Position numbers and translations under genes: made by a program. DNA of 36,750 bases from an archaeon (GTDB lineage Archaea; Nanobdellota; Nanobdellia; SCGC-AAA011-G17; GW2011-AR20). The stretch covers positions 1-36,750 of the forward strand of contig NYZO01000082.1 of NCBI GenBank assembly GCA_002687185.1, written 5' to 3'. The notes below the pieces were generated by a model. The model saw only the letters and a program-made list of their open reading frames with translations, ran no database searches and had not been told where the DNA came from. Every line of letters starts with the position of its first letter. The first letter of the stretch is position 1. This document shows, one piece after another, positions 6,408 through 15,722 of the stretch.

Positions 6408-7381
6408 TTTAAAAACTCTGCGTTCACTGGTTCTGGTAAATCCTCACCTAACAAAATTGCACGAGTTATTTCAGCCGACTTCCGGCGTAAGTCATGCATA
6501 CTTTGTTCGGAATAAAATGCGGCGTGCGGGGTAATTAACACCCGTTCGTCATTTTTTAATTCATCTGGAACTTGAGGTTCGTTCTCTATTACGTCTAACC
6601 CCACTCCGGCTAACTTATCCTGCTTTAATGCTTTTACTAAGGCTTTACTTTCAACCACTGGGCCGCGCGATGTATTAACCAAAATACTATCTGGTTTCAT
6701 TAAGTTTAATTCTTTTTCACTTATTAAATATTTAGTTTCATCGGTCAGTGGAACATGTAAACTAACAATGTCTGACATTGATAATAATTCAGATAATGTT
6801 TTGACCCGAGTGCTTCCAGACTTAGATTTAAAATCGTCAGACAAATACGGATCATAAAAAATAATATTAAACCCAAATGCCTTGGCTCGCTTGGCTACTT
6901 CTTGACCGATCCGGCCGTAACCAATAATTCCCAACGTCATATTACTTAACCGAGTAACGGGTTTCGCTGCCTGCCAGTCCCAAACCCCACCCTTAACACT
7001 ATCCAAATAAATATTAACCCGTCGCGAAAGATTCAAAATCAAAGCTAAGGCGTGATCAGCTACTTCTTGAGTACCGTAGTCAGGAATATTAAATACCGGT
7101 ATGTCCTGCTCTCCTGCTGTTTTTACATCTACACTGTCATACCCCACTCCGGTACGGATAATACCCTTACACTGTTTTAATTTTTTTATTGTCGCAGCCG
7201 ATAAAGTAAGCAAGTGCCATGGAATAATAACATCTGCTTCGTAAAAAGTATCGCTTAACTCCGACTCATCTTTCACGTTTTCCGAAGTAACTTCGGCAAT
7301 GTCAGCCAAAAGTTTTTTCTCAAGACTAATATCTTGCAAATTTATATTTGGCAGGCCGTCTACTAAGTGGACTTTATACAT
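6404..7381 (-). CDS. D-isomer-specific 2-hydroxyacid dehydrogenase
   Basis: A 325-residue NAD-dependent dehydrogenase of the SerA/CtBP group. The nucleotide-binding motif GYGRIG is at residues 154-159 and the catalytic set is complete: Arg239 in NTSRGP, Glu266 in DVIENEP and His286 in ITPHAAF. It reversibly oxidises a D-2-hydroxyacid to a 2-keto acid. It has no ACT domain, so it is not a full-length feedback-regulated SerA. Its start lies 19 bases inside the upstream HAD gene, and its stop overlaps the methyltransferase start by ATGA. In a sugar cluster it may act on a hydroxy-acid precursor of a glycan substituent, which is inference. Confidence 0.9.
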   Translation of the reverse strand: MYKVHLVDGLPNINLQDISLEKKLLADIAEVTSENVKDESELSDTFYEADVIIPWHLLTLSAATIKKLKQCKGIIRTGVGYDSVDVKTAGEQDIPVFNIPDYGTQEVADHALALILNLSRRVNIYLDSVKGGVWDWQAAKPVTRLSNMTLGIIGYGRIGQEVAKRAKAFGFNIIFYDPYLSDDFKSKSGSTRVKTLSELLSMSDIVSLHVPLTDETKYLISEKELNLMKPDSILVNTSRGPVVESKALVKALKQDKLAGVGLDVIENEPQVPDELKNDERVLITPHAAFYSEQSMHDLRRKSAEITRAILLGEDLPEPVNAEFLK

Positions 7382-7989
7382 GACAATAATTCATCAGATG
7401 AATTAACAATAAAACTAGGCTTAGCCTTAGCCAAAGTTTCTTTAGGATGAAAACCCCAGGTGACAGCGATAGTTTTCATACCCAATGTGTTACCTTCATT
7501 AATATCTCCGACCGTATCGGACACAAACCAAGAATCCTGCGGATCACTCTTAAGTTCTTTCATAGCGGAAATCAATTTATTTCTTTTGCTTGTTTCTGAC
7601 TGAGCACCTAAAATCAAGTCGAATTTTTTATCTAAGTTTTTTTCTGCTAATTTTCCAGTTACCAATTCGGATCGGGTAGAAGAAACAATTGCTAATTTAT
7701 TTTCATCACTAAGCTCGTTTACTACCTGATCAACAAATGGGAACAAATTAACTAGTTTATAAAACTGAGGAGTTTTATCTTGAATTTGTTTTTGAAGCTT
7801 TAGAAAATTTTCTTCATTATTTACTACTTTTTTCTCTGCTAACTTTACATTTGTCAGATAAAAATCTGAATACTGACTTTTATTTAACTTCATTCCTATG
7901 GCTGAAAATGCCTCCTCGACCATCTTAAAAATCTGCTCGTAAGAATCGGCTAATACCCCATCAAAATCAAAAATAACTACCGGCGACAT
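7363..7989 (-). CDS. HAD-superfamily phosphatase, phosphoglycolate phosphatase-like
   Basis: A 208-residue HAD hydrolase with motif I FDFDG (Asp8, Asp10), motif II IVSST, a motif III lysine in SKRNK and motif IV VSDTVGDI. The cap domain lies after motif I, as in subfamily IA phosphatases such as Gph and beta-phosphoglucomutase. It probably dephosphorylates a small phosphorylated metabolite, perhaps a sugar phosphate of this pathway. It overlaps the following dehydrogenase by 19 bases and is 9 bases from the GT2 upstream, so it is operonic. It is not a recent copy of the cassette HAD at 5124-5717: outside the motifs the sequences differ. Confidence 0.88.
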   Translation of the reverse strand: MSPVVIFDFDGVLADSYEQIFKMVEEAFSAIGMKLNKSQYSDFYLTNVKLAEKKVVNNEENFLKLQKQIQDKTPQFYKLVNLFPFVDQVVNELSDENKLAIVSSTRSELVTGKLAEKNLDKKFDLILGAQSETSKRNKLISAMKELKSDPQDSWFVSDTVGDINEGNTLGMKTIAVTWGFHPKETLAKAKPSFIVNSSDELLSCIKST

Positions 7990-7998
7990 AACGGAGTA

Positions 7999-8955
7999 TT
8001 AAGAATTTATTTCCTTCTTGCCCGTGTAATTTATTGCTTCCTGGACCAGCCCAACCGGTCTTCCTTTCACTTCCTCGAAAATCTTACCCACGTATTCACC
8101 AATAACCGATAGAGAAAAAAGTTGAATCCCGCCAAGGAATAAAATTAATGTAATAATTGTTGGAATACCGCGTGGCGCGTCTGGCAAAATAAAATACAAG
8201 GCTAAATAGATAACTAAACCAACGCCTGACAGAATAACTACGAAAAATGCTAAGTACGAAATCCACTCCAGGGGACGGTTAGAAAAAGATAAGATTAATC
8301 TTTTGGCATAAATAATGCTCCACAAGAAACTATTATTAGTCTCCCCCGAGAACCTTTCGGAACGCGTGTAGGGAATGCCCAAAGTTTTAAAGCCTACCCA
8401 GGCGCGCAGGCCACGGATATACCGTTCTTGCTCTGGCATTTTGTTAATAATATCGATAACCTTACGGCTCATGAGCCCAAAGTCGCCGGCGTCGAGCGGC
8501 ACGTTGATGTATGCTAGGCGCTTAAATAACCGGTAGAACAATTTATAAAATTTATTCCAAACCTTAGACCCCCGACGCTTAATCCGCTCTCCATAAATTA
8601 TCTCGTAACCACCTAAGAATTTTTTAACGAATTCTGGAAAAAGCTCTGGTGGGTCTTGAATATCTCCGTCGAGTAAAATAGCTGCGTCGCCAGTGCAATA
8701 TTTTAAGCCAGTACTGTAAGCAATTTGTCCTCCGAAATTACGTGAGTGCGATAGAACAGTAAATTTCTTGTCCCGTTTGGCTACATCACGTAAAATCTCG
8801 ATCGCATTGTCTGGACTAGCGTCGTTTACATAAATGATTTCGTAATTTGGAGTAATGTGCTTCATTACTTCGGTTACTCGCCGATACATCTCCCTTATAC
8901 TTCCAGCATCGTTATAACAAATAACGATGATCGAAATTTTCTTATCAGTTAACAT
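7999..8955 (-). CDS. GT2 polyprenyl-phosphate glycosyltransferase, GtrB/DPM1-like
   Basis: A 318-residue family 2 glycosyltransferase. The N-terminal GT-A domain has VNDASPDN and the metal-binding DGDIQDPPE. The C-terminal third has two hydrophobic segments (WISYLAFFVVILSGVGLVIYL and IITLILFLGGIQLFSLSVIG) typical of GtrB and ArnC. Such enzymes transfer a sugar from a nucleotide donor to undecaprenyl phosphate on the inner membrane face. It pairs functionally with GtrA proteins such as 1025-1453. The genes on both sides are 2-9 bases away, so it is part of the operon. Confidence 0.9.
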   Translation of the reverse strand: MLTDKKISIIVICYNDAGSIREMYRRVTEVMKHITPNYEIIYVNDASPDNAIEILRDVAKRDKKFTVLSHSRNFGGQIAYSTGLKYCTGDAAILLDGDIQDPPELFPEFVKKFLGGYEIIYGERIKRRGSKVWNKFYKLFYRLFKRLAYINVPLDAGDFGLMSRKVIDIINKMPEQERYIRGLRAWVGFKTLGIPYTRSERFSGETNNSFLWSIIYAKRLILSFSNRPLEWISYLAFFVVILSGVGLVIYLALYFILPDAPRGIPTIITLILFLGGIQLFSLSVIGEYVGKIFEEVKGRPVGLVQEAINYTGKKEINS

Positions 8956-8957
8956 AA

Positions 8958-9803
8958 TTATCTTGAAATTATTTTAGACATTAAACTACGGGAAGCCTTT
9001 TTCTTCTCGACTTGTTTAGACTGCTCGGTCAAACTTTCATCTTTAATCCCCATGACTGTTAAATTAAATATTTTATTTTGATCTTTGGTTGTTAAAATAT
9101 CTTCAGCCCGTAAAACTTCGGCTACTCCATAAATTTCATCATTTTCGGGACCATAAATCACTCCCTCTAAAACAATTAACAAATCCCAGTCCGATAAATA
9201 ATTAGAATGTTTATCATCTAGTCCCTTTAAATCATGCGGACCAATTTTTTTTATACATAACCTACTAAACTCCAACTGATTTTCGACTGTATCGCCATCA
9301 CTAACTTGTGGAAAACGAATACACTCCCCTTCACTAACAGTCATTTTGTTTAAACCTTCGTACGACAAACCTTCCCGACCGTATTTGTCTCGTAGTCTAA
9401 TTAAATCGTGTTTGGCAGGCGGGGTTTCTACTTCAATAAGCTTAATCCCTTCAGGCGATACTGCCTTAGTAGAATGAAAAACGCCGGCCTCAATGACTAC
9501 AGCGTCCAAAGGTTTTAAATGTAAATCTCCGTTCAAGGTAGTAAAAACTGCTTCACCAGACAACAAAATTAAGGCTGTCTTTTTATTTGGATGGCAATGA
9601 GTCGAGGTGGTTTGATCCTGTTTTATATTTAAGGACCAAATTTCTACAAAATCATTATAAAACATAAGGTACTCACTCCCCCATGGCTTTTGTACTAGAT
9701 ATTTTGAAAAATCCGTAACCCGATCAATAGGTTCCTCTGGAGGAACCTTGGAAGCCAAATTTTTTATATCCAGCTCAGAAAATCTTACACGCCTAATGCT
9801 CAT
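8958..9803 (-). CDS. Cupin-domain protein
   Basis: A 281-residue protein with a clear cupin core: KPWGSEYLMF at its entry, STHCHPNKKTALILLSGEA with the His-rich metal motif, and IEAGVFHS as the second conserved part. The entry resembles the cupin half of type II mannose-6-phosphate isomerases. The C-terminal half (from about 170) may be a second, degenerate cupin, since LLIVLEGVIYG resembles a cupin strand. It may be a sugar isomerase or a sugar-binding regulator. It starts 3 bases after the DJ-1/PfpI gene stop. Function unproven. Confidence 0.75.
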   Translation of the reverse strand: MSIRRVRFSELDIKNLASKVPPEEPIDRVTDFSKYLVQKPWGSEYLMFYNDFVEIWSLNIKQDQTTSTHCHPNKKTALILLSGEAVFTTLNGDLHLKPLDAVVIEAGVFHSTKAVSPEGIKLIEVETPPAKHDLIRLRDKYGREGLSYEGLNKMTVSEGECIRFPQVSDGDTVENQLEFSRLCIKKIGPHDLKGLDDKHSNYLSDWDLLIVLEGVIYGPENDEIYGVAEVLRAEDILTTKDQNKIFNLTVMGIKDESLTEQSKQVEKKKASRSLMSKIISR

Positions 9804-9806
9804 ACC

Positions 9807-10337
9807 TTATTCAAACTTAGATAAAATAGCTTTCGTAAATACTTCAACCTTAGTTGGATGCGGGGCAGTGACTAGGTTATCATCAATCACAGTCTCTTGG
9901 TCTACAAAATTTGCGCCTGCGTTTATTAAATCGTCTTTGGTGCCTACGTGCCCGGTCATTTTTCTTCCCTGAACCAATTTAGCTGAAATTAAGACCCATG
10001 GTCCGTGGCAAATAGCACCAATAACTTTTTTGGCACTGTCCATAGCTTGTAAAAATTCTAGAACCTCAGGATAAATCCTGAGACGATCAGGAGAACGATA
10101 ACCACCGGGAACTATTACTAAATCATAATCGTCAGCCTTTAAATCTTTTATATCAATATTAGGCTTAGCCAAGGTACCCTTCTTGCCAAACATGTCTTGC
10201 TTATCTTTGGTCGCTATATCAACCGTAAAACCAGCCTGCTCGAGAGCCTGCTTTGGGTGAGTCAATTCAACATCATCAAATTCCTCATCAGCAAAAATTA
10301 CTGCCCTCTTTAAATTAGTTAAATTAGATTCGCTCAT
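9807..10337 (-). CDS. DJ-1/PfpI-family protein
   Basis: A 176-residue DJ-1/PfpI protein. The nucleophile elbow AICHGPW holds Cys110 and His111, and the conserved glutamate is in DEEFDD (Glu18/19); VPGGYRSPDRLR fits the family. Members include proteases, chaperones and glyoxalase/deglycase-type enzymes. Its place between a TPP enzyme and a cupin is unusual. A role in removing reactive aldehydes from keto-sugar chemistry is possible but is inference. It starts 3 bases after the TPP enzyme stop. Confidence 0.88.
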   Translation of the reverse strand: MSESNLTNLKRAVIFADEEFDDVELTHPKQALEQAGFTVDIATKDKQDMFGKKGTLAKPNIDIKDLKADDYDLVIVPGGYRSPDRLRIYPEVLEFLQAMDSAKKVIGAICHGPWVLISAKLVQGRKMTGHVGTKDDLINAGANFVDQETVIDDNLVTAPHPTKVEVFTKAILSKFE

Positions 10338-10340
10338 ACT

Positions 10341-12146
10341 TTAGTCGTTTAGAGGTTCAATTATCATATTTTCTAAAAACTCTTCCCGAGGCAACAAAGG
10401 AAACATTTCTTCTAAAGGAGTTTGTAAATATTTACCGTTTACTTTGCGAGCTGTTAATTTAGGAATTAAGGCTTGATCACCCGGCATATCTACATCACAA
10501 ATTACTGTCCCGGAAGTATCCAACACTTCTTTAATTTTCTGACCTAGATTATCCTGATTTTTAATACTAGCCGTCTTTAGGCCATAAGCCTGAGCAATTT
10601 TTATAAAATCCGGGGCTGCATAACCACTGTCGGGAGTAGAATCAACGTAATGGCCATCAAAATATGTATCCTGAGAATGCTTGATAGTTAAATAACAATG
10701 ATTATTTAAAATAAATATTTTTAAAGGTATTTTGTACTGGACGAGGGTTTGAAATTCATTGATAGTCATTTGTAGCCCGCCATCACCGCACACGCACACA
10801 ATTCGTCCTGGGCGTTGCTGGCCTCCACTTCCAAACCAAGTACCGATGGCAGCCGGTAAAAAATATCCCATCCCCGCCATTCCATAATTTGAAGAAACAA
10901 ACTGACCCTCTTTAACTTTAAAAGTCTGCATCGAACAAGAAAAGCTACTACCCATGTCGTGAATGTACGCGTCGCTGCTATCCATCTCCTCACTTAACTT
11001 ATCTAGAAAAAAGAACGAGTTTACTTTGTCTTTTAAATCATTATATTCTGGAAGAACAGACGAATACTTTTGTTTCCAAGCCTGACATTTTTCTAACCAC
11101 TTGTCGTCAACTTGGCTAGAATAACTTTCTAACTGACTAAGAAATTCAACTAAAAACAATTTAGCGTCCGTATTTACAGCGACATCTGCTTTAACCCAAT
11201 TCTTATTAAGTTCGTTCTCATCTATATCTACCACAATCTTTTTGGCCGCGCGCGCAAAGGTTTCTGGACGACTGCTAGTGATGGTCGTATTTAGCCTAGT
11301 CCCTATACTTAAAACTAAATCTGAATTTTGAACAACAAAATTTGCTGAACGCATTCCGTTAACTCCCGGTCGACCAAACGACAAAGGGTTATCGTCGGCA
11401 ATTAAGTCTGCTCCACTATATGTACATAATACAGGTATTCCTAGCCTTTTGACTAAACTTGTAAATTCATTAATCGCTCCAGCGCGCTTAATGCCTACTC
11501 CGGCTAAAATTACCGGTCGCTTTGCTTTTGATAGGAGCTCAACGGCTTCTTTAACTAAAGAAGATAAGTTATTGTCCGGAGACTTAGCATCTTCGGGAGC
11601 AGAAAAACTTTCTAGTTCATCGGGATCGATATCGGCATGAGAAACATCTAGTGGAATGTCTAGCCAAACCGGTCCGGGTCTACCTGACTTAGCTAAATGT
11701 AACGCTTTTTCTAAATGATATTTTATTTTTTCGGGTTCAATCACAGTCACCGCATATTTTGTGACTGGGCTAACCACGTCAACAATATTTAACTCTTGGA
11801 CACCAAACTGACGAACTTTAGTTTCCCTAATTCTTTCATTTCTGTTTACTTGGCCGGAAATATAAAATACAGGGACTGAATCAAGCCAAGCCCCAGCCAC
11901 TCCCGTAATAGTGTTTGTACCCCCGGGACCAGTTGTAACTAAGGCGGCCCCTAAATTATTTGTAACTTTGGCGTAAGCCTCGGCAGCTGTAGCAGCGGCT
12001 TGTTCGTGCTGCGTACAAACATGTTCAAGTTTTGGGTTATTCCCTAAAGAATCTAGAAGGTGAAGATTTCCGTGACCACTTATACAAAAAACATGGCCGA
12101 TACCCTGATCAACCAAAAACTGCATTACGTAATCCGATAATTTCAT
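10341..12146 (-). CDS. Thiamine-diphosphate-dependent enzyme, acetolactate synthase-like
   Basis: A 601-residue enzyme of the IlvB/benzoylformate decarboxylase superfamily. The N-terminal PYR domain carries the catalytic glutamate (Glu48 in HEQAA) and a VTTGPGGTNT motif. The central domain runs from about 190 to 340. The C-terminal PP domain holds the ThDP-Mg motif from GDG (454-456) to NN. Family members join or split C-C bonds next to a carbonyl. No small regulatory subunit gene is nearby, so branched amino acid synthesis is unlikely. It overlaps the ColD-like gene by ATGA. A YerE-like role, adding a two-carbon unit from pyruvate to a 4-keto-3,6-dideoxy sugar, is attractive but inferred. 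Confidence 0.85.
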   Translation of the reverse strand: MKLSDYVMQFLVDQGIGHVFCISGHGNLHLLDSLGNNPKLEHVCTQHEQAAATAAEAYAKVTNNLGAALVTTGPGGTNTITGVAGAWLDSVPVFYISGQVNRNERIRETKVRQFGVQELNIVDVVSPVTKYAVTVIEPEKIKYHLEKALHLAKSGRPGPVWLDIPLDVSHADIDPDELESFSAPEDAKSPDNNLSSLVKEAVELLSKAKRPVILAGVGIKRAGAINEFTSLVKRLGIPVLCTYSGADLIADDNPLSFGRPGVNGMRSANFVVQNSDLVLSIGTRLNTTITSSRPETFARAAKKIVVDIDENELNKNWVKADVAVNTDAKLFLVEFLSQLESYSSQVDDKWLEKCQAWKQKYSSVLPEYNDLKDKVNSFFFLDKLSEEMDSSDAYIHDMGSSFSCSMQTFKVKEGQFVSSNYGMAGMGYFLPAAIGTWFGSGGQQRPGRIVCVCGDGGLQMTINEFQTLVQYKIPLKIFILNNHCYLTIKHSQDTYFDGHYVDSTPDSGYAAPDFIKIAQAYGLKTASIKNQDNLGQKIKEVLDTSGTVICDVDMPGDQALIPKLTARKVNGKYLQTPLEEMFPLLPREEFLENMIIEPLND

Positions 12147-13360
12147 TTTATATAATTCTTAAACTTATCTGTAACGTAATCTATCATCTCATCGGTTAGC
12201 GAGTGATTAAGTCCAATTAAAAAAGTATTCTTCATAATAAAATCAGAATTTTTTAGATCACCTACTTTACGGTGCGGAATACTCTTGTACGGCACATGTC
12301 GTAAAACATTACCTGAAAACAGAAGTCTGGTTTGGATTTTATTATTTTCGAGATAAGTAAGCAGCTCTTTTCTGTTTATTGATGAACCTTCTTTAATTGT
12401 CAGTGGAAATGCCAGCCAGGCTATGTCGGTCTCTGGCAAAGTCTCTGGCAAAATAAAATGCTCGGGATAATTCTTAAAAAATTCATAAAGCCTGGCAAAA
12501 TTCTTTTTTCTAATTTCGTTAAACTTGGAAAGTTTTTCTAATTGAACTAAACCAAAGGCGGCTTGCATTTCTACTGGCTTAAAATTGTAACAAAGCTTAA
12601 GGAAAGTAAACTTACCGTCGTAAGGGATACCGTCGACTTTAAAATCAAAACGCTCGTCAATATTTTCATCGTAATTTTCTGGTAATGCTCGTCCCCAATC
12701 TCGGACCACTTTGGCGTCTTTAATCATAGCCTCGCTATTAACCATAACCATACCTCCCCCACCGCCAGCAGTGATATTATGAGACGCATAAAAACTTGTG
12801 GTTGTAATGTCGGACCACTTTCCTGGTGCTTCACCTTGATACTTACTACCATGCGTATCACAAGAATCTTCAATAAATAACAAACCGTGCTTATCGCAAA
12901 TTTCCCGGATTCGAATCATATCGTTAATGTTTCCCACAGCGTGCGAAATAAATATGGCTTTAGTCTTCTCTGAAATGGCCGATTCAATCTGATCTACATC
13001 AATGTTGTATGTGCCAACTAATGAATCCACAAAAACAGGAATATGATCAGAAAAAATTATAGGAGAAAGAGTTGCTGGAAAGGTACAGGCTTGAGTTATT
13101 ACTTCTGAACCTCTTGGCAAATTAGCTATTTCCATAGCCACAATGTTGGCCGAAGTTCCAGAATTTACAAACAAACCATACTTTTTGCCAAATAGCTGGG
13201 CAATCTTGGTTTCGAATTCTGCACTTGCCTCCCCTGGCCCGAGCCAACCTTTTTTTAATACTTCTTGGACAGCGTCCATTTCCGCTTGATCAAAAACAGC
13301 CTGAGCCACTAAAACCCGGTCAACACCGGGATTAAAAATTTTATTTTTTTCTGATTCCAT
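12143..13360 (-). CDS. PLP-dependent sugar 3-dehydratase, ColD/RfbH-like (DegT family)
   Basis: A 405-residue DegT/DnrJ/EryC1/StrS protein. The cofactor lysine is replaced by His194 (SFYASHNITAG), the mark of 3-dehydratases such as ColD and RfbH rather than aminotransferases. The PLP-contacting acidic motif IEDSCD is present (164-168). The GEGG loop reads GGGGG. RfbH (E1) has a cysteine cluster just after RDWGR; here it reads RDWGRALPEN without cysteines, and no ferredoxin-type reductase gene is nearby. It is therefore more like ColD, which removes the 3-OH of GDP-4-keto-6-deoxymannose with glutamate as reductant. The GDP-mannose dehydratase for that substrate is at 15723-16769. Confidence 0.85.
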   Translation of the reverse strand: MESEKNKIFNPGVDRVLVAQAVFDQAEMDAVQEVLKKGWLGPGEASAEFETKIAQLFGKKYGLFVNSGTSANIVAMEIANLPRGSEVITQACTFPATLSPIIFSDHIPVFVDSLVGTYNIDVDQIESAISEKTKAIFISHAVGNINDMIRIREICDKHGLLFIEDSCDTHGSKYQGEAPGKWSDITTTSFYASHNITAGGGGGMVMVNSEAMIKDAKVVRDWGRALPENYDENIDERFDFKVDGIPYDGKFTFLKLCYNFKPVEMQAAFGLVQLEKLSKFNEIRKKNFARLYEFFKNYPEHFILPETLPETDIAWLAFPLTIKEGSSINRKELLTYLENNKIQTRLLFSGNVLRHVPYKSIPHRKVGDLKNSDFIMKNTFLIGLNHSLTDEMIDYVTDKFKNYIK

Positions 13361-13520
13361 TTAGTTTAAAACTTGTTTTTAAATAATGTTTAATAGCGTA
13401 TACACTACCTTATTTTAAGCTTTTACTCAAATCATGAATAAACCGACCCTTAACTAAAACGAAGGAAAACTATAACAATTTTATCCTAATTTAGCAAGCT
13501 TAATGATTATTACTGGGCCT

Positions 13521-14669
13521 TTACTTCAAAAGGGAAGAAAAAATACTTTTTGCTCTTTTTTGCCAAGTGTAATCTTGAACATCTCGATACGCTTGTTCAG
13601 AAATATTATCGCTTAGATTTTTGTCTTTAATGACTTTTTCGATTCCCATTAATAAAGATTTCGAATCATCTGCTTTAACCAGAACTGCATTTTTATCGGA
13701 AAGAATTTCTTTTATAGATTCTAAATTAGATGCAACAATTGGTTTTTTAACTGCCATGTACTCAAAAAGTTTCATGGGTGAAGTAAATGTACTTCCAATT
13801 TTACTTCGTCCGGAATTTGGCAGCACCAAAACATCGGCGGCAGATAATATCCCAGGGATTTTACTCGGCGGCTGGTGCTTAATAAAATGTATATTACTTT
13901 TAGAATTATTTTGCTCTTTAAATCTACTAAAGTCGGTCGGAGTACCACCAACAAAAACGACTGATACATTAGCAGGTAAATGACCTGCTGCGTCAGCCAA
14001 AACTTGCGCGCCTTTCCATTCATACAAGTGCCCAACATACATTACTAGCTTATGATCAGCTGGCAAACCATATTCTGCCTTTACCTTATCTGGATCTGAA
14101 GCAGCCGAAAAAATTTTCAAGTCTACTCCGTCCGGTGCAACTAATATTTTTCCCTGATCTAGGCCAAGAGCCACCAATTCATTTTTTAATCCAGTTGTAA
14201 TAGCAATAATTTTGTGACATTTTTTCCAATAGTTTAGATACCGAGCCTTGTTTCTGGGTAAATTATGTGCCTCCCAAATAACTCGGGTCGAAGATGCCAC
14301 ACTTTGTAAAACAGGTAGTAAATATTCATCTCGTGTATACAAAATATCGTCAGCCTCAATTTTTTTCTTGCTTAAATACGTTCTAACTTTAAGAGAAAAT
14401 AAAATTAACTGAACTTTTATATAAATTCCCTTTGGCCCCCAAATTAACCACCAAGGATCGACGGTTTTAATTTTATTAATGTCAAAATTCTTTTCAACTC
14501 CATAATACTTAAACGGTTCGACTGAATTAAATTTCGGATCGCGCCGAGTCGGCAGTACAAGTTCTACCTCTGTGCTCTCTTCCGCAAATGCCTCACACAT
14601 TTTCATAATCTGTAAGCCATGTGCTTTTTCGGTCGGGATCCTGGCGTTGGCGATATAAATTAGTCTCAT
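13521..14669 (-). CDS. GT4-family glycosyltransferase
   Basis: A 382-residue retaining GT-B glycosyltransferase. The N-terminal acceptor domain starts MRLIYIANARIPTEKAHGLQ. The C-terminal donor domain has the sequence VMYVGHLYEWKGAQVL and a motif ending in SPMKLFEYMAVKKPIVAS (ExxxG/A-K variant), typical of GT4. It would add one sugar to a lipid-linked glycan at the inner membrane face. Its start overlaps the upstream glycosyltransferase stop by ATGA. A gap of about 160 bases separates it from the ColD-like gene downstream; I see no hairpin there. Confidence 0.9.
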   Translation of the reverse strand: MRLIYIANARIPTEKAHGLQIMKMCEAFAEESTEVELVLPTRRDPKFNSVEPFKYYGVEKNFDINKIKTVDPWWLIWGPKGIYIKVQLILFSLKVRTYLSKKKIEADDILYTRDEYLLPVLQSVASSTRVIWEAHNLPRNKARYLNYWKKCHKIIAITTGLKNELVALGLDQGKILVAPDGVDLKIFSAASDPDKVKAEYGLPADHKLVMYVGHLYEWKGAQVLADAAGHLPANVSVVFVGGTPTDFSRFKEQNNSKSNIHFIKHQPPSKIPGILSAADVLVLPNSGRSKIGSTFTSPMKLFEYMAVKKPIVASNLESIKEILSDKNAVLVKADDSKSLLMGIEKVIKDKNLSDNISEQAYRDVQDYTWQKRAKSIFSSLLK

Positions 14670-15718
14670 ACAGACTTTAATGACTCAATAAAATTCTTGA
14701 CTATTACTTTAGGTGTAAGTTGAGACTGAAAAATTTGATATGCATTGTTGGCCAAATCTTGACGACTTGATTCATTTTTATAAAGTTTAGCAATAGCCTC
14801 GGCTAACGCCTCGGCGTCATTAGGTTTGATAAACTCGATCGATTGCTCAGAAAAAACCTCGAGACCGGCTTTAGTTTTGATGGTAATCACTGGCTTCTTA
14901 CAAGCTGCGGCCTCTACTATTTTGTTTGGTACAACCACTTGGCTTTTTAAATTATCATTAAACACTCCTAAAACTATATCGGATTGGTTTATAAACTTCG
15001 CAATTCCCTTATAATCGGTCTCCGGATGAAATTTAAGATTATCTAGTTTTAACTTTTCTGCTTGATCGCGCAGCTTACGGTATTTACTGTTAAACCTGGT
15101 TACAATTTGAAACTCAATTGATTTATTGTCTTTTAACAACTCAGCGGCCTTTAAGATAATACCGACGCCGTGAAAAGGTACGATATGCCCGTGCCAATGG
15201 ACTATAAATTTTTCTTTATCACTGTTTACTTTTGGGTTTGGAAAAAAAATAGAATCGTCGGATCCAACCAGGACTCTAATAAATTTTGATCTTGCTAACT
15301 TATAATTATTAATAAAGAAATCAATTTGAGTCTGGGTATCCAGTAATACCCTATCAGCAAACCGACAGCCAAGTTTATCTAAGAATTTAAAATACTTAGC
15401 TTTCAAACTTTTAGGTCCGGCTAATTGCCGGTCATGTACGTTTGTAATATAAACCGATACAAAGGCATCAAAGATCACTGGTTTTTTACTTATCAATTTT
15501 GCAAACCAAGTTAAAGTGTACGCACCCATTCCGACCAACAAAAAATCATAATCTTTTTTAACTGCCTTATGCTGTTTGTATAAAGATATATATTTTGCCA
15601 AACCGGTTTTTCTGGTATGGCATTCAATAACTTTTACATTATTTTTTGCAAGGCCAAGACGAAAAACATTCATTCTTGGATAATCGTGAATGTAATTTCC
15701 AAAAAAACAAATGGTCAT
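14666..15718 (-). CDS. Glycosyltransferase of GT-B fold (GT1/GT4 group)
   Basis: A 350-residue GT-B protein. It begins MTICFFGNYIHDYPRMNVFR and has the C-terminal donor-site pattern VVPNKIVEAAACKKPVITIKT, close to the GT4 EX7E region. It ends TPKVIVKNFIESLKSV. The central FIVHWHGHIVPFHGVGIIL is the usual strand-helix entry to the donor domain. It is 4 bases downstream of the GDP-mannose dehydratase gene, so it may use the deoxysugar made there. Donor and acceptor are unknown. Confidence 0.85.
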   Translation of the reverse strand: MTICFFGNYIHDYPRMNVFRLGLAKNNVKVIECHTRKTGLAKYISLYKQHKAVKKDYDFLLVGMGAYTLTWFAKLISKKPVIFDAFVSVYITNVHDRQLAGPKSLKAKYFKFLDKLGCRFADRVLLDTQTQIDFFINNYKLARSKFIRVLVGSDDSIFFPNPKVNSDKEKFIVHWHGHIVPFHGVGIILKAAELLKDNKSIEFQIVTRFNSKYRKLRDQAEKLKLDNLKFHPETDYKGIAKFINQSDIVLGVFNDNLKSQVVVPNKIVEAAACKKPVITIKTKAGLEVFSEQSIEFIKPNDAEALAEAIAKLYKNESSRQDLANNAYQIFQSQLTPKVIVKNFIESLKSV

Positions 15719-15722
15719 ACTT

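Noticed and set aside
10341-12146. The TPP enzyme as a catabolic or anabolic acetolactate synthase for branched-chain amino acids.
   Set aside because: No ilvN, ilvC or ilvD gene is nearby and the gene overlaps a sugar dehydratase; a sugar-pathway role is more likely.
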